64,000 nucleotides of DNA, taken from Caulobacter sp. Root343 (GTDB lineage Bacteria > Pseudomonadota > Alphaproteobacteria > Caulobacterales > Caulobacteraceae). Position numbers and translations under genes: made by a program. Below the pieces are notes generated by a model. The model was not told the DNA's origin. It saw nothing but the letters and a program-made list of their open reading frames with translations, and made no database searches. Positions 41,254 to 50,248 of this stretch are shown one piece after another (the first letter of the stretch is position 1; the number at the start of each line of letters is the position of its first letter). The stretch spans positions 50,260-114,259 of the forward strand of contig NZ_LMDF01000011.1 of assembly GCF_001425745.1 (NCBI RefSeq), in the 5' to 3' direction.

Positions 41254-41933
41254 CGAACGCGACCATCCGCGAGGACTTCCGCGAGATCCTGCGCCTGGTG
41301 CGGCCCGGCTCGCGCGTGCTGGATGTCGGCTGCGGCGAGGGTGCGCTGCTGGACCTGCTGGGACATGAAAAGCAGGTCGACGGCCGAGGGCTGGAGATCA
41401 GCGCCAGCGGCGTCGCCGCCTGCATGGCGCGCGGCCTGTCGGTGGTGCAGGGCGACGCCGACCAGGACCTCGACCACTTCCCCGACCGCTCGTTCGACTA
41501 CGCGGTGCTGTCCCAGACCCTGCAGGCGACGCGCAATCCGCGCCACGTGCTGGACGAGCTGCTGCGCATCGCCGACCGGGCCATCGTCTCGTTCCCGAAC
41601 TTCGGCCACTGGCGGGTGCGCTGGTCGCTGCTCAGCCGCGGCCGGATGCCCGAGACCAAGGCCCTGCCGATGCCGTGGTGGTCGACTCCGAACATCCACC
41701 TCTGCACCCTGGCCGATTTCCTGGCCCTGACGGCCGACCTCAATCTGCGCGTCGACGCCTGCGCCGCCTTCGCCGGCCAGGGTCCGGCGCGGTCGATGAA
41801 TCCGGCCAGCACGCTGGAGAATTGGCGCGCAGAAAGCTGCCTGTTCATGCTCAGCCGCAACGGTCTGGCGCCAACCCAAAAACTTGGCGGGGGGGAACTT
41901 CCGCCCGGCTCGGGCGATCTCTTCGACGGATGA
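41250..41933 (+). CDS. metW: methionine biosynthesis protein MetW
   Basis: This 227-residue methyltransferase-fold partner of MetX has SAM-like motif RVLDVGCGEGALLDLL, then GLEISASGVAACMARGL, SFPNFGHWRVR and TPNIHLCTLADF, all typical of MetW. It starts with GTG at 41250, overlapping metX by four bases, and its stop overlaps the EEP phosphatase by ATGA. MetW is known to activate or stabilise MetX in some bacteria; a direct catalytic role is uncertain. Confidence 0.93.
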   Translation: MTNATIREDFREILRLVRPGSRVLDVGCGEGALLDLLGHEKQVDGRGLEISASGVAACMARGLSVVQGDADQDLDHFPDRSFDYAVLSQTLQATRNPRHVLDELLRIADRAIVSFPNFGHWRVRWSLLSRGRMPETKALPMPWWSTPNIHLCTLADFLALTADLNLRVDACAAFAGQGPARSMNPASTLENWRAESCLFMLSRNGLAPTQKLGGGELPPGSGDLFDG

Positions 41934-42709
41934 AGACACTTCGTCTGATGACCTACAACGTCCACCGTTGCGTGGGCACGGACCGCAGGCTCGATGTCGA
42001 GCGTGTGGCGGAGGTCATCGCGGCCGAACGGCCGGACGTCGTGGCCCTGCAGGAACTGGACGTCCGCCGGGCCCGGACCAAGGGCGTCGACCAGGCCCAC
42101 CGCCTCGCCGAGCTGCTGAAGATGAGCTTCCACTTCCATCCGGCCATGACGGTGGAAGAGGAACTCTATGGCGACGCCATCCTGACGGCGCTGCCCGAAC
42201 GACGCATCAAGGCCAAGGGCCTGCCGTTGTATCGCCGGGTGCCCGGCCTAGAGCCGCGCGGCGCCCTGTGGGTCGAGGTCGAGGTCGGCGGGACCAAGGT
42301 CCAGATCATCAACACCCACCTGGGCCTGGTGCCCCAGGAGCAGAAGCGCCAGGCCGCGGCCCTGCTGGGCCCCGACTGGATGGGCGCCGACGGCTGGCTG
42401 GCGCCGGGCGTGGTGCTGGGCGACTTCAACGCCACGCCCTATTCGGCGACCTACAGGATGCTGCGCACGGCCCTGCGCGACGCCCAGGCCCCCAGCCCGA
42501 CCTGGCCGCGCCCGGCGACGGCGACCTTCCCGTCCAGCTTCCCGTTCATGCGGATCGACCACGTCTTCCTGACCAAGGGCCTGGAGACGCGCGGCGTCAG
42601 CTCGCCCTATGACGGGCGAGCCCGCGTCGCCTCGGACCATCTGCCGCTGGTCGTAGACCTGGAGATCACGGCTGAAACCGCTCCGGAGGCGTCGGCGGCG
42701 GCGCGGTGA
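41930..42709 (+). CDS. endonuclease/exonuclease/phosphatase (EEP) family protein
   Basis: This 259-residue EEP-fold phosphodiesterase has the catalytic set LMTYNVHRC, VVALQELDVRRA, IINTHLGLVPQEQ, VLGDFNATPYS and ASDHLPLVVDLE. ATG 41930 overlaps metW by ATGA, placing it in the met operon. The 3' end overlaps the convergent phospholipase D gene by 44 nt. EEP next to phospholipase D is a recurrent lipid-metabolism arrangement, but the substrate is unproven. Confidence 0.88.
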   Translation: MKTLRLMTYNVHRCVGTDRRLDVERVAEVIAAERPDVVALQELDVRRARTKGVDQAHRLAELLKMSFHFHPAMTVEEELYGDAILTALPERRIKAKGLPLYRRVPGLEPRGALWVEVEVGGTKVQIINTHLGLVPQEQKRQAAALLGPDWMGADGWLAPGVVLGDFNATPYSATYRMLRTALRDAQAPSPTWPRPATATFPSSFPFMRIDHVFLTKGLETRGVSSPYDGRARVASDHLPLVVDLEITAETAPEASAAAR

Positions 42710-44177
42710 GCCGGGCGATGTCGCGTCGCAGGCGGGTTCGGCGGCCCCAGGGTCGCCAGGCGTCGTCCGGCGCGATGGCGTCGCCGAGGCTCCAGTCGGC
42801 GATGAACTGCTGAACCCCGGTCAGCTTGCGCGTCGGCACCGGCTGCAGCCGGCGCGGCGGACCGCCCCGCACGTCCAGGGCGTTGATCGCCGCGGCGAGG
42901 CCGCCCTCTCGTTCCATCGCCTCGAGCACGTCGGCGGTCGAGCGATCCAGGAAGTGACCGACCAGCCGGCCCAGGAAGGCGCGGATCGTCTCGCGCTCGA
43001 GGTCCGAATGGCCCTCAAAGGCCAGGTCGCACTCGCTGTCGAGGCCGATCGAGCGGTTGTTCAGATTGGCCGAGCCGATCCGCAGCAGCCAGTCGTCCAT
43101 GATCGCCACCTTGGAGTGGACGATGATCGGCGCGCCCTTGGGCGTATGGGCTGAGAAGGCGGCGAAGCGCTTGTAGAGGTCGACCTCGCGCAGGCGGTTG
43201 ATCGCCGCCGTGCGGGCGCTGTCCATGGTCATCTGGTCGAAATAGCTGGGACTGCGGGCCGGGCCGATCGTCACCACCTCGGGACCGTCGGGCTCGGCCA
43301 GGCGTTCGGCCAGGGCTTCGACGATAATCGGCGAAGTCAGGTACTGGTTCTCCAGATAGATCAGCCGTCGCGCCTGCTGGATGGCCGACAGGTGCAGCAG
43401 CATGCATTCGGTGATCTCGGGCCGCCCCTGCCATTCGGCCGAGGTGCGGGCGATGGCGATCGGCGTGCGGCGCAGGTCCGGCAGCAGGTCCTCCGGCCAA
43501 GGCGTTTCCTCGGGGCGTTCCGGACGCTCGATCGGATCGCCGCCCGAGGCCCGCCAGCGGTCGACGAAGAGGTCGGCCATGGCCTCGCCCGCCCGGCCGT
43601 CGACCAGCATCGAGACCTCGTGCCGGGGCGGATAGTGACGGCCGGTCGGCAGGCGGCGCAGCGGATTGTTGTCCAGGTGCCGGGTGTCGTCCCAACGGTC
43701 GACGCCGATGTCGCCGCCGCTGACGAAGGCGCTGACACCGTCGATGATCACCGCCTTCTGATGATGGCAGGCGCTGGCCGGCAAGGTGGCGTCCAGCCGG
43801 TACTTGACCCGCGAGCCGGCGAAGAAGGCCGCGCCGCGGTGGGGCCCGAAAAGCTGCGAAGCAGCAATGGGAAAGGGCATGTCCCAGGTCAGCACCCGCA
43901 CGTCCAGCGCCGGGTTCAGCGCCGCCTGGCGCCGCAGGATCAGGCCGATGCGGTCGGCATGGGTGGGGTCGCGGCTCTTCCTCACCCGGTCGGGGTCGAG
44001 CCGGGTCAGCGGGTCGAACACCCAGGCCAGGATCCAGATCGACTTCTTGGCGGCCAGGATCAGGGGCTTCAGCGCGTCGAACGCCTCGTCGTTGTCGATG
44101 AACAGGGCCACGCGGTCCGCGGGCTCGACCCGCCAGCAGTTGTAGCCTGGTTGAAAGACGGAAGAATTCGGACTCAT
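42666..44177 (-). CDS. phospholipase D-like protein
   Basis: This 503-residue PLD superfamily protein has two intact HKD motifs: H139-Q-K141-A-V-I-I-D146 and H354-S-K356-V-A-I-M-D361, the second followed by GSANLNNRS. Between them are SGGDIGVDRWDDTRH and LIYLENQYLTSPII, as in bacterial PLDs acting on phosphatidyl lipids. No signal peptide is visible. The C-terminus is Arg/Pro-rich. It may hydrolyse or transfer phosphatidyl groups, or act as a cardiolipin-type synthase; the choice is open. Confidence 0.9.
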   Translation of the reverse strand: MSPNSSVFQPGYNCWRVEPADRVALFIDNDEAFDALKPLILAAKKSIWILAWVFDPLTRLDPDRVRKSRDPTHADRIGLILRRQAALNPALDVRVLTWDMPFPIAASQLFGPHRGAAFFAGSRVKYRLDATLPASACHHQKAVIIDGVSAFVSGGDIGVDRWDDTRHLDNNPLRRLPTGRHYPPRHEVSMLVDGRAGEAMADLFVDRWRASGGDPIERPERPEETPWPEDLLPDLRRTPIAIARTSAEWQGRPEITECMLLHLSAIQQARRLIYLENQYLTSPIIVEALAERLAEPDGPEVVTIGPARSPSYFDQMTMDSARTAAINRLREVDLYKRFAAFSAHTPKGAPIIVHSKVAIMDDWLLRIGSANLNNRSIGLDSECDLAFEGHSDLERETIRAFLGRLVGHFLDRSTADVLEAMEREGGLAAAINALDVRGGPPRRLQPVPTRKLTGVQQFIADWSLGDAIAPDDAWRPWGRRTRLRRDIARLTAPPPTPPERFQP

Positions 44178-44269
44178 GTCACCCCAAAGCCGTGAGATGC
44201 GACAACGCGCGGACCCGTGTTATGGCTCCGCTTCGGGGTCACGTCCCTAGAAACAAGAGCCTAACAGCC

Positions 44270-45847
44270 ATGACCGCGATCGATCCGTCAAAAGCGCCGC
44301 ACGTCCTGTCCGACCGACAGAGGCTGTGGGCGTTCTGGCTGGGCTGTCTGGTGGTCACGGCCGGCGTGCTGCTGCACCTGCCGATGTACCTGATGGGCGC
44401 CGACATCGGCTACCGGCTGGCGGGCATGCCGATGGACCTGGGGATGACGATCGGCATGCTGATCATCCCGCCCGGTTGCGCCCTGGCCGGCTGGGGCCTG
44501 CTGCCTCGTCGCGGGCACGACCATAGCCATGACCACCACACGGTGGATGTCACCCCACCCGAGGACGCGCCGCTGTCGCGCGCCCACTGGGGCCTGATGG
44601 TCACCCTGGTGGTGGCCCTGATCATCGACATCATGAAGCCGGCCAGCCTGGGTTTCGTGGTGCCGGGCATGATCAAGGAATACGAAGTCTCCAAGGCCAT
44701 GGTCGCCTGGCTGCCGTTCGCGGCCCTGACGGGCACGGTGACCGGCTCGATCATCTGGGGGATTCTGGCCGACATCTTCGGCCGCCGGGCCTCCATCCTG
44801 CTGTCGGCGGTGATGTTCGTCGGCACCTCGATCTGCGGGGCCATGCCCGATTTCTGGTGGAACGTCGGCATGTGCTTCATGATGGGCGCGGCCGCCGGCG
44901 GCCTGCTGCCCGTGGTCTACGCCCTGCTGGCCGAGACCATGCCGTCCAAGCATCGCGGCTGGAGCCTGGTGCTGGTCGGCGGCCTGGGCGCGGTGGGCGG
45001 CTATCTGGCCTCGTCGGGCCTCTCGGCGCTGCTGCAGCCCGAGTTCGGCTGGCGGATCATGTGGTTCCTGAACCTGCCGACCGGCCTGATCCTGATCGCC
45101 CTGTCCGGCGCGATCCCCGAGTCGGCCAAGTTCCTGTTGACCATCGGCCGGATCGACGCCGCCCACGCGATCATGAAGCGGTTCGGCTCGGTGGTGCGCG
45201 AGCGCGACGAGACCCCGGCCGAAGCCGCCGACCATCACCACCACGTCCTGACCGCCCCGCCGATCGAGCGGCGGTTCGCCGGCATGACCACGGCGCTGAG
45301 CATCGCGGCGGTCGCCTGGGGGCTGGTGAACTTCGGCCTGCTGCTGTGGCTGCCGGCCGAGCTGGTGTCCAAGGGCTACAGCATGGGCGTCTCCAGCCAG
45401 CTGCTGGCCAAGTCGGCCCTGATCGCCTTCCCGACGGTGTTCGTCTGCGCCTTCCTCTACAGCCGCTGGAGCACGAAGTGGTCGCTGGTCGGCACGATGG
45501 TGGTCAGCGCCATCGGCGTGGCGGGCGTGCTGACCATCGAGAACGGCGCCAGCCCGATCCTGCCGGTGGCCCTGATGATCATCGGCACCAACGGCCTGCT
45601 GGCCATCCTGCTGCCCTACGCCGCCGAGAGTTATCCGCTGCGGGTCCGGGGCCGGGCCACCGGCTGGATCGCCGCCTGCAGCAAGTCCGGCGGCCTGATC
45701 GCCCAGCTGCTCGGCATCCTGGGCGCGGTGCCGGCCCTGAAGGTGGCCGCGCTGGTGATCATCATCCCGCTGGCCATCGCCGCGCTGCTGACGGCGCGCT
45801 TCGGCGCCGAGACGCGCGGACGGGATCTGCGGGAACTCGAAAAATAG
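44270..45847 (+). CDS. MFS transporter with extra N-terminal helices and His clusters
   Basis: This 525-residue transporter has two extra N-terminal helices (about 20-40 and 57-78), then a His-rich linker HDHSHDHH (83-90), then the 12-helix MFS core beginning near residue 107. Motif A is GILADIFGRRASI. The central loop contains HHHH at 322-325. The overall MFS type resembles aromatic acid or sugar symporters (TMPSKHRGWSLVL, ESYPLRVRGRATGW). His clusters could bind zinc or nickel, or sense pH, but no metal-gene context is present. The start at 44270 was chosen over 44192. Confidence 0.8.
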   Translation: MTAIDPSKAPHVLSDRQRLWAFWLGCLVVTAGVLLHLPMYLMGADIGYRLAGMPMDLGMTIGMLIIPPGCALAGWGLLPRRGHDHSHDHHTVDVTPPEDAPLSRAHWGLMVTLVVALIIDIMKPASLGFVVPGMIKEYEVSKAMVAWLPFAALTGTVTGSIIWGILADIFGRRASILLSAVMFVGTSICGAMPDFWWNVGMCFMMGAAAGGLLPVVYALLAETMPSKHRGWSLVLVGGLGAVGGYLASSGLSALLQPEFGWRIMWFLNLPTGLILIALSGAIPESAKFLLTIGRIDAAHAIMKRFGSVVRERDETPAEAADHHHHVLTAPPIERRFAGMTTALSIAAVAWGLVNFGLLLWLPAELVSKGYSMGVSSQLLAKSALIAFPTVFVCAFLYSRWSTKWSLVGTMVVSAIGVAGVLTIENGASPILPVALMIIGTNGLLAILLPYAAESYPLRVRGRATGWIAACSKSGGLIAQLLGILGAVPALKVAALVIIIPLAIAALLTARFGAETRGRDLRELEK

Positions 45848-45848
45848 T

Positions 45849-45940
45849 TGTCTTCCCGGGCGAAGACCCGGGATCGCGGCAAGCGCGGGCGTTTTCTGCG
45901 GTCCCGGCTCTGCGCGCTTCGCGCTTGGCCGGGATGACAG
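45849..45940. repeat. REP-like intergenic palindrome, copy 3
   Basis: TTGTCTTCCCGGG ... GGCCGGGATGACAG, with an internal TGCGGTCCCGG core, lies between the convergent MFS and PII genes. One arm has a TCTT change compared with copies 1 and 2. Confidence 0.8.
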
Positions 45941-45949
45941 TTTCTGAGG

Positions 45950-46294
45950 TCAGCCCGCGATCGCCGCGGCGTCGCGTTCGCCGGTGCGGATCCGCAGGGC
46001 CTGTTCCAGGTCCAGGACGAAGACCTTGCCGTCGCCGATCTTGCCGGTGTTGGCGGTGCGCTGCAGGGCCTCGATGACGGGCTCGAGCACGTCGGTCGGC
46101 ACGGCGATCTCCAGCTTGACCTTCGGCAGCAGCTTCACCTCGTACTCGGCGCCGCGATAGACCTCGGTCTTGCCCTTCTGGCGGCCGTAGCCGCGGACCT
46201 CGGTGACCGTCAACCCTGACGCCCCCGCCTCGGTGACCGCTTCGAGCACCGCGTCGAGGCGGCTCGGCTTAATCACGGCGACGATCATCTTCAT
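45950..46294 (-). CDS. PII nitrogen-regulatory protein
   Basis: This 114-residue PII signal protein (GlnB/GlnK family) integrates 2-oxoglutarate, ATP and glutamine signals. The T-loop reads GRQKGKTEVYRGAEYEV, with uridylylation Tyr51. The B/C-loop motifs are TGKIGDGKVFVLDLEQ and RIRTGERDAAAI. The start MKMIVAVIKP at 46294 fits the family. No amtB or glnA is adjacent. GlnK and GlnB cannot be told apart on this sequence. Confidence 0.93.
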   Translation of the reverse strand: MKMIVAVIKPSRLDAVLEAVTEAGASGLTVTEVRGYGRQKGKTEVYRGAEYEVKLLPKVKLEIAVPTDVLEPVIEALQRTANTGKIGDGKVFVLDLEQALRIRTGERDAAAIAG

Positions 46295-46366
46295 GGCGCG
46301 GCTCCCAGGAGCGAACGGTTGTTGCGACTCCAAGCTAGGCGTCGAAACGCTTCGCTCCAAGTCAGA

Positions 46367-47173
46367 TCAGCGGTCTCGACCGCTCGGCGCCTGAGGAACG
46401 GGCGCCTTTTGAACGGGAATAGGCCGCCCGCCGGTGTGGCGCGCAGGGGTCGGACCCGCGGGACTGGGCAGCAGAACGCCTGGCGCGAACACCCGCGCCC
46501 GGGCCCGATGGCCGCGCGGCTTGACCGCGAAGGTCTGCTTGATCGCCTCCATCAGGATGATTCCGGCGAAGCGCGGCCACAGGCGCGCCCCGACCTGTTC
46601 GAACCCTTCGGCCCAGCTGGCCATGGCTCCGACGGGCGGGACATAGAGGGCGCGGGTCCAGCCGGCCGGCTCCAGGCCCGCCTCGCGGATCAGGCTCTCC
46701 AGCTGGCTGCGGCTATAGGGGCGGCCGTGGCCGAACGGCGTACGCTCCGCCCCGGTCCAGACCCCGTCGCGCGAAGAAGCCGCCACGATCAGCCGGCCGG
46801 TGGGGGCCATCACCCGGCCAATCTCGGCCAGCAGGGCGGCGGGATCGTCGGCTTCTTCCAGGGCATGGACGGCCAGGACACGGTCGAACATGGCGTTCGG
46901 CAGAGGCAGGGCCGTCTCCTCGACCAGGCAGGCCTGGTTGCGGCCGCCGTGCGGCCAGACCTCCACCCCCTGCTGGGCGGGCATGGCGGCCACGACGCGT
47001 CGGGCGTTGGTCCGGGCCGCATCGAGGAAGGGCGTGGCGTAGCCGACACCCAGCACGTCGAGCCCCCGGGTGTCGCCCCAGGCCTCCTCGACCTTGCGGG
47101 TCAGCATGGTCCTCGCCGCGCGGCCCAAGGGGGCGGCGTAGAAGGCTCTCAAGTCCAGCACGTCGCGGCGCAT
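46367..47173 (-). CDS. class I SAM-dependent methyltransferase
   Basis: This 268-residue methyltransferase of the Methyltransf_11 type has a weakened glycine motif (GLDVLGVGYATPFLDAAR) at about residue 35, then FDRVLAVHALEEADDPAALL and APTGRLIVAASSRDGVW. The C-terminus is Pro/Arg/Lys-rich (PRGHRARARVFAPG), perhaps nucleic-acid or membrane binding. It diverges from gloB with 67 bp between starts. The substrate is unknown. Confidence 0.85.
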   Translation of the reverse strand: MRRDVLDLRAFYAAPLGRAARTMLTRKVEEAWGDTRGLDVLGVGYATPFLDAARTNARRVVAAMPAQQGVEVWPHGGRNQACLVEETALPLPNAMFDRVLAVHALEEADDPAALLAEIGRVMAPTGRLIVAASSRDGVWTGAERTPFGHGRPYSRSQLESLIREAGLEPAGWTRALYVPPVGAMASWAEGFEQVGARLWPRFAGIILMEAIKQTFAVKPRGHRARARVFAPGVLLPSPAGPTPARHTGGRPIPVQKAPVPQAPSGRDR

Positions 47174-47240
47174 TGAGTCTCCCGGGCGCAGAGGCCATCC
47201 TTGTATTCGCGTCGGCGTCGGCGCGATAGAGCAAGCGCCC

Positions 47241-47990
47241 ATGGCCCTGACCGTTCATCAGTTCCCGTGCCTGTCCGACAACTACGGCTTCCTCGCGCGC
47301 GACGAAGCCACCGGCAAGGTCGCGACCATCGACACCCCTGACGCCGACGCCATCCTCGCGCAGCTGGCCAAGCTGGGCTGGAGCCTGGACCTGATCCTCA
47401 ACACCCACTGGCACCCGGACCATGCGGGCGGCAACGAGGCGCTGAAGAAAACCACGGGTGCGACGATCACCGGCCCGGCCGAAGTGACCCGCATCGCGCC
47501 CCTCGATCGGGTCGTGCGCGGCGGTGACATGGTGATGCTGGGCGAGACGCGGTTCGCGGTGATCGACGTCGGCGGCCACACCCTGGGCCACATCGCCTAT
47601 CACGACGCGGCCGACCACATCGCCTTCGTCGGCGACACCCTGTTCGCCCTGGGCTGCGGGCGACTGTTCGAGGGCACGCCCGAGCAGATGTGGGACTCGC
47701 TGGCGCGGGTCACGGACCTGCCGGACGACACCACCGTCTATTGCGCCCACGAATATACGGCCTCGAATGCCCGTTTCGCCCTGTCGGTCGACGACGACCC
47801 GGCCCTGCAAGCGCGGGCCGAGGCGGTGTTCGCGGCCCGCGCGCGCGGCGAGCCGACCGTGCCGACCACCATCGCGGCCGAGAAGGCCACCAATCCGTTC
47901 TTGCGCGCGCCGCTGCTGCGGCCCGGCGCCGCCTCGCCCGCCCTGGCCTTCGCCGAGATCCGGGCCGCCAAGGACAGCTTCAAGGGATGA
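47241..47990 (+). CDS. gloB: hydroxyacylglutathione hydrolase (glyoxalase II)
   Basis: This 249-residue metallo-beta-lactamase-fold thioesterase converts S-lactoylglutathione to lactate and glutathione. The dinuclear site is visible in NTHWHPDHAGGNEAL, GGHTLGHIAYH, FVGDTLFALGCGRLFEGT and YCAHEYTASNARF. The substrate-recognition C-terminus is AEKATNPFLRA. It overlaps the DUF985 gene by ATGA. Confidence 0.95.
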   Translation: MALTVHQFPCLSDNYGFLARDEATGKVATIDTPDADAILAQLAKLGWSLDLILNTHWHPDHAGGNEALKKTTGATITGPAEVTRIAPLDRVVRGGDMVMLGETRFAVIDVGGHTLGHIAYHDAADHIAFVGDTLFALGCGRLFEGTPEQMWDSLARVTDLPDDTTVYCAHEYTASNARFALSVDDDPALQARAEAVFAARARGEPTVPTTIAAEKATNPFLRAPLLRPGAASPALAFAEIRAAKDSFKG

Positions 47991-48445
47991 GCAGCGTGAA
48001 CGGTATCGCCGGCGACCTGGGCGCCAAGGAAATTGTCCGGATGCTGGATCTTCAGCCGCATCCCGAGGGCGGCTGGTATCGCCAGACTTTTCAGGACGCG
48101 CCCGGAGCCGACGGCCGCCCGGCCTCGACCTGCATCTACTATCTGCTGGAGGCCGAACAGATGTCGGCCTGGCACCGGGTCGACGCGGTCGAGACCTGGC
48201 ACTGGTACGCCGGCGCGCCGCTTTCGCTGACCCTGTCGCCGCCCGATGGCGCGGGCGCGACCGGCTATGTCCTCAGCCCCGACCTCCGCGCCGGCTGCCG
48301 GCCCCAGGTGGTCGTCCCGACCCTGTGGTGGCAGACCGCCGTCGGCCTGGGCGCCTGGACCCTGGTCGGCTGCACCGTGGCGCCGGGCTTCCGGTTCGAG
48401 GGGTTCGAGATGGCGCCGCGCGACTGGAGCCCCTCGCGCGGCTGA
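47987..48445 (+). CDS. DUF985 cupin-fold protein
   Basis: This 152-residue cupin-like protein is recognised as DUF985 from LDLQPHPEGGWYRQTFQD, then AWHRVDAVETWHWYAGAPL and VGCTVAPGFRFEGFEMA. The His/Glu pattern of these segments could bind a metal. It is translationally coupled to gloB. The function is unknown; a lactoylglutathione-related role is only suggested by the linkage. Confidence 0.9.
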   Translation: MSSVNGIAGDLGAKEIVRMLDLQPHPEGGWYRQTFQDAPGADGRPASTCIYYLLEAEQMSAWHRVDAVETWHWYAGAPLSLTLSPPDGAGATGYVLSPDLRAGCRPQVVVPTLWWQTAVGLGAWTLVGCTVAPGFRFEGFEMAPRDWSPSRG

Positions 48446-48585
48446 TCTGGCAGCCGCGTCAACCTGCCGCAGCTCCCCGATTGGGGTACCCATAGTGGGC
48501 AACTTGGTCGCATGGCGTCGTTCGATGAGCCATGCAATCCTTTTCAGGTCACGCTGTTCGCGCGACCAGGGGAACCGAGTCACCT

Positions 48586-49029
48586 ATGTCCGATGAGTAC
48601 GTCAACGCTCGCGCGGCTACCCGCTACGCGACGGATTACATTTTACGCTGGGTCGAAATCGCCAACGAGGTCCACGGTTCGGACCTGCTTTACGCCCTCG
48701 TCTTCACCACCCTGTGGGCGGGCAATTGCTCGCACATCCGAGGCGGCGGCGTCTATTCCGAGGTCAACGACATTCCGCCGGACAACGAACGCCGGCCGCT
48801 GACCGTCCGCCAAGTCGCCGACTCCCTGGGCCTGCCGTACGAAACCGTCCGCCGGCGCTTCGTCGAGATGCTGGAAAAGGGCATGGCCCAGCGCATCGGC
48901 CGCGAGGGCTTCATCGTCCCGCAGTCGGCCCTGTCCAAGCCCGAGGTCCTGCACGGCCTGAAACGGTCGCACGTCAGCCTGACCCGCTTCCTCAAGGAAT
49001 TGAAGACGATCGGCGTCGAGGCGGCCTAG
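48586..49029 (+). CDS. winged-helix-like putative regulator
   Basis: This 147-residue protein has a central helix-turn-helix: LTVRQVADSLGLPYETVRRR and FVEMLEKGMAQRIGREGFIV, which looks like a winged helix. The N-terminal part (ATRYATDYILRWVEIANEVH) is helical and not a DNA-binding segment I can name. The ATG 48586 is 12 nt after AGGGGAA. It ends 5 nt from the convergent LacI gene. Confidence 0.7.
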   Translation: MSDEYVNARAATRYATDYILRWVEIANEVHGSDLLYALVFTTLWAGNCSHIRGGGVYSEVNDIPPDNERRPLTVRQVADSLGLPYETVRRRFVEMLEKGMAQRIGREGFIVPQSALSKPEVLHGLKRSHVSLTRFLKELKTIGVEAA

Positions 49030-49034
49030 TTCGC

Positions 49035-50072
49035 CTAGACGCTGCTGCCTCGGACCACGAGCTCGACGGGCGCGAGGGTCGAGGCCGCGTCCTCGCCGGC
49101 CATGCGGCGGAACAGCAGGTCGACCATCGCCCGCGCGCCGAACGCCAGGTCCTGGCGCACCGTGGTCAGGGGCGGCGCGCTGTGGCGGGCCAGGACGATG
49201 TCGTCGAAGCCGACCACCGCCACGTCGCCGGGAACAATCCTGCCCGCCTCGGTCAGCGCGCCGATCGCGGCCAGGGCGACGACGTCCGAAAAGGCGAACA
49301 CGGCGTCGAAGGCGACGCCGGCGGACAGGAAGGCCGCCACCGTCCGCTGCGCCTCTTCCAGCGTGTAGGGCGTCGGGACCGCCAGGGCGGGATCAAAGGC
49401 GATCCCCGCCTCGGCCAGGCCCTTTTTGTAGCCTTCGAAGCGCTGGGCAGCCTCGGGCGCGTCGACCGGGCCGAGGAAAGCGATGCGCGCGCGACCGGCG
49501 CCGACCAGATGCGCCACGGCCAGGCGGCCGCCTTCGACATTGTCGCTGCCGACCGCGCAGTAGCGCTGGCCCGGCAGTCGAGCGCCCCAGACCACCATCG
49601 GCTTGTAGACGTCGGCGACCGCGTTCAGCGCCGCGTGCTGGGTGCTCTGGCCAATCAGCACCAGGCCGTCGGCGCGGTGCGACTGGATGATCCGCTCCAG
49701 CCAGCCCGCCTCGGTGACGACTACCTTGTTCAGCAGGACCGAATAGTCGCGGCGGGTGATCTCGTCCGCCAGGCGGCCGATCATCTCCAGGAAGAACGGG
49801 TCCGAGATCAGCTGCCCGGCCTCGTGGGCCACGGGGATGACGACGCCGATGGTGTCGGTCTTGCGCAGGCGCAGATTGCGCGCCGACTGATTGACGACAT
49901 AGCCGTGGGTCTGGGCGATCTCGACGATCTGGTCGCGCAGAGCCTTGGGGATAAGCGGGTTGCCCGCGAGAGCGCGCGACACCGTCGAGATCGATACGCC
50001 CGCCATCCGGGCGATATCGGCCATCTTCAGGCGCCCGCGTTCGGGCGCCTCCACGATGTCGGGGTTATCCAT
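49035..50072 (-). CDS. LacI family transcriptional regulator
   Basis: This 345-residue regulator has an HTH at KMADIARMAGVSISTVSRAL followed by the hinge SARNLRLRKTDTIGVVIP. The ligand domain runs RADGLVLIGQSTQ, AFLGPVDAPEAAQRFEGY and AVVGFDDIVLARHSAPPLTT. The start at 50072 (MDNPDIVEAP) removes a 28-residue upstream stretch. No sugar gene is adjacent, so its target is distant or is the neighbouring HTH gene. Confidence 0.92.
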   Translation of the reverse strand: MDNPDIVEAPERGRLKMADIARMAGVSISTVSRALAGNPLIPKALRDQIVEIAQTHGYVVNQSARNLRLRKTDTIGVVIPVAHEAGQLISDPFFLEMIGRLADEITRRDYSVLLNKVVVTEAGWLERIIQSHRADGLVLIGQSTQHAALNAVADVYKPMVVWGARLPGQRYCAVGSDNVEGGRLAVAHLVGAGRARIAFLGPVDAPEAAQRFEGYKKGLAEAGIAFDPALAVPTPYTLEEAQRTVAAFLSAGVAFDAVFAFSDVVALAAIGALTEAGRIVPGDVAVVGFDDIVLARHSAPPLTTVRQDLAFGARAMVDLLFRRMAGEDAASTLAPVELVVRGSSV

Positions 50073-50248
50073 GACGAGACAATAGAACCTTGCGGACGCG
50101 CGAAAAGCCTCGACGGCGTCGCAATATGCGCGGTTGTGCGCTGGGGGCGACGCCACGAGGCCGTGTTGGCGAACAGCGATATTCCAGCGGGGTAAACGCC
50201 GGCTGAGGGCTTATGGTTACGCTTGCAAGATTTGCAAAGCCCGGCCCG

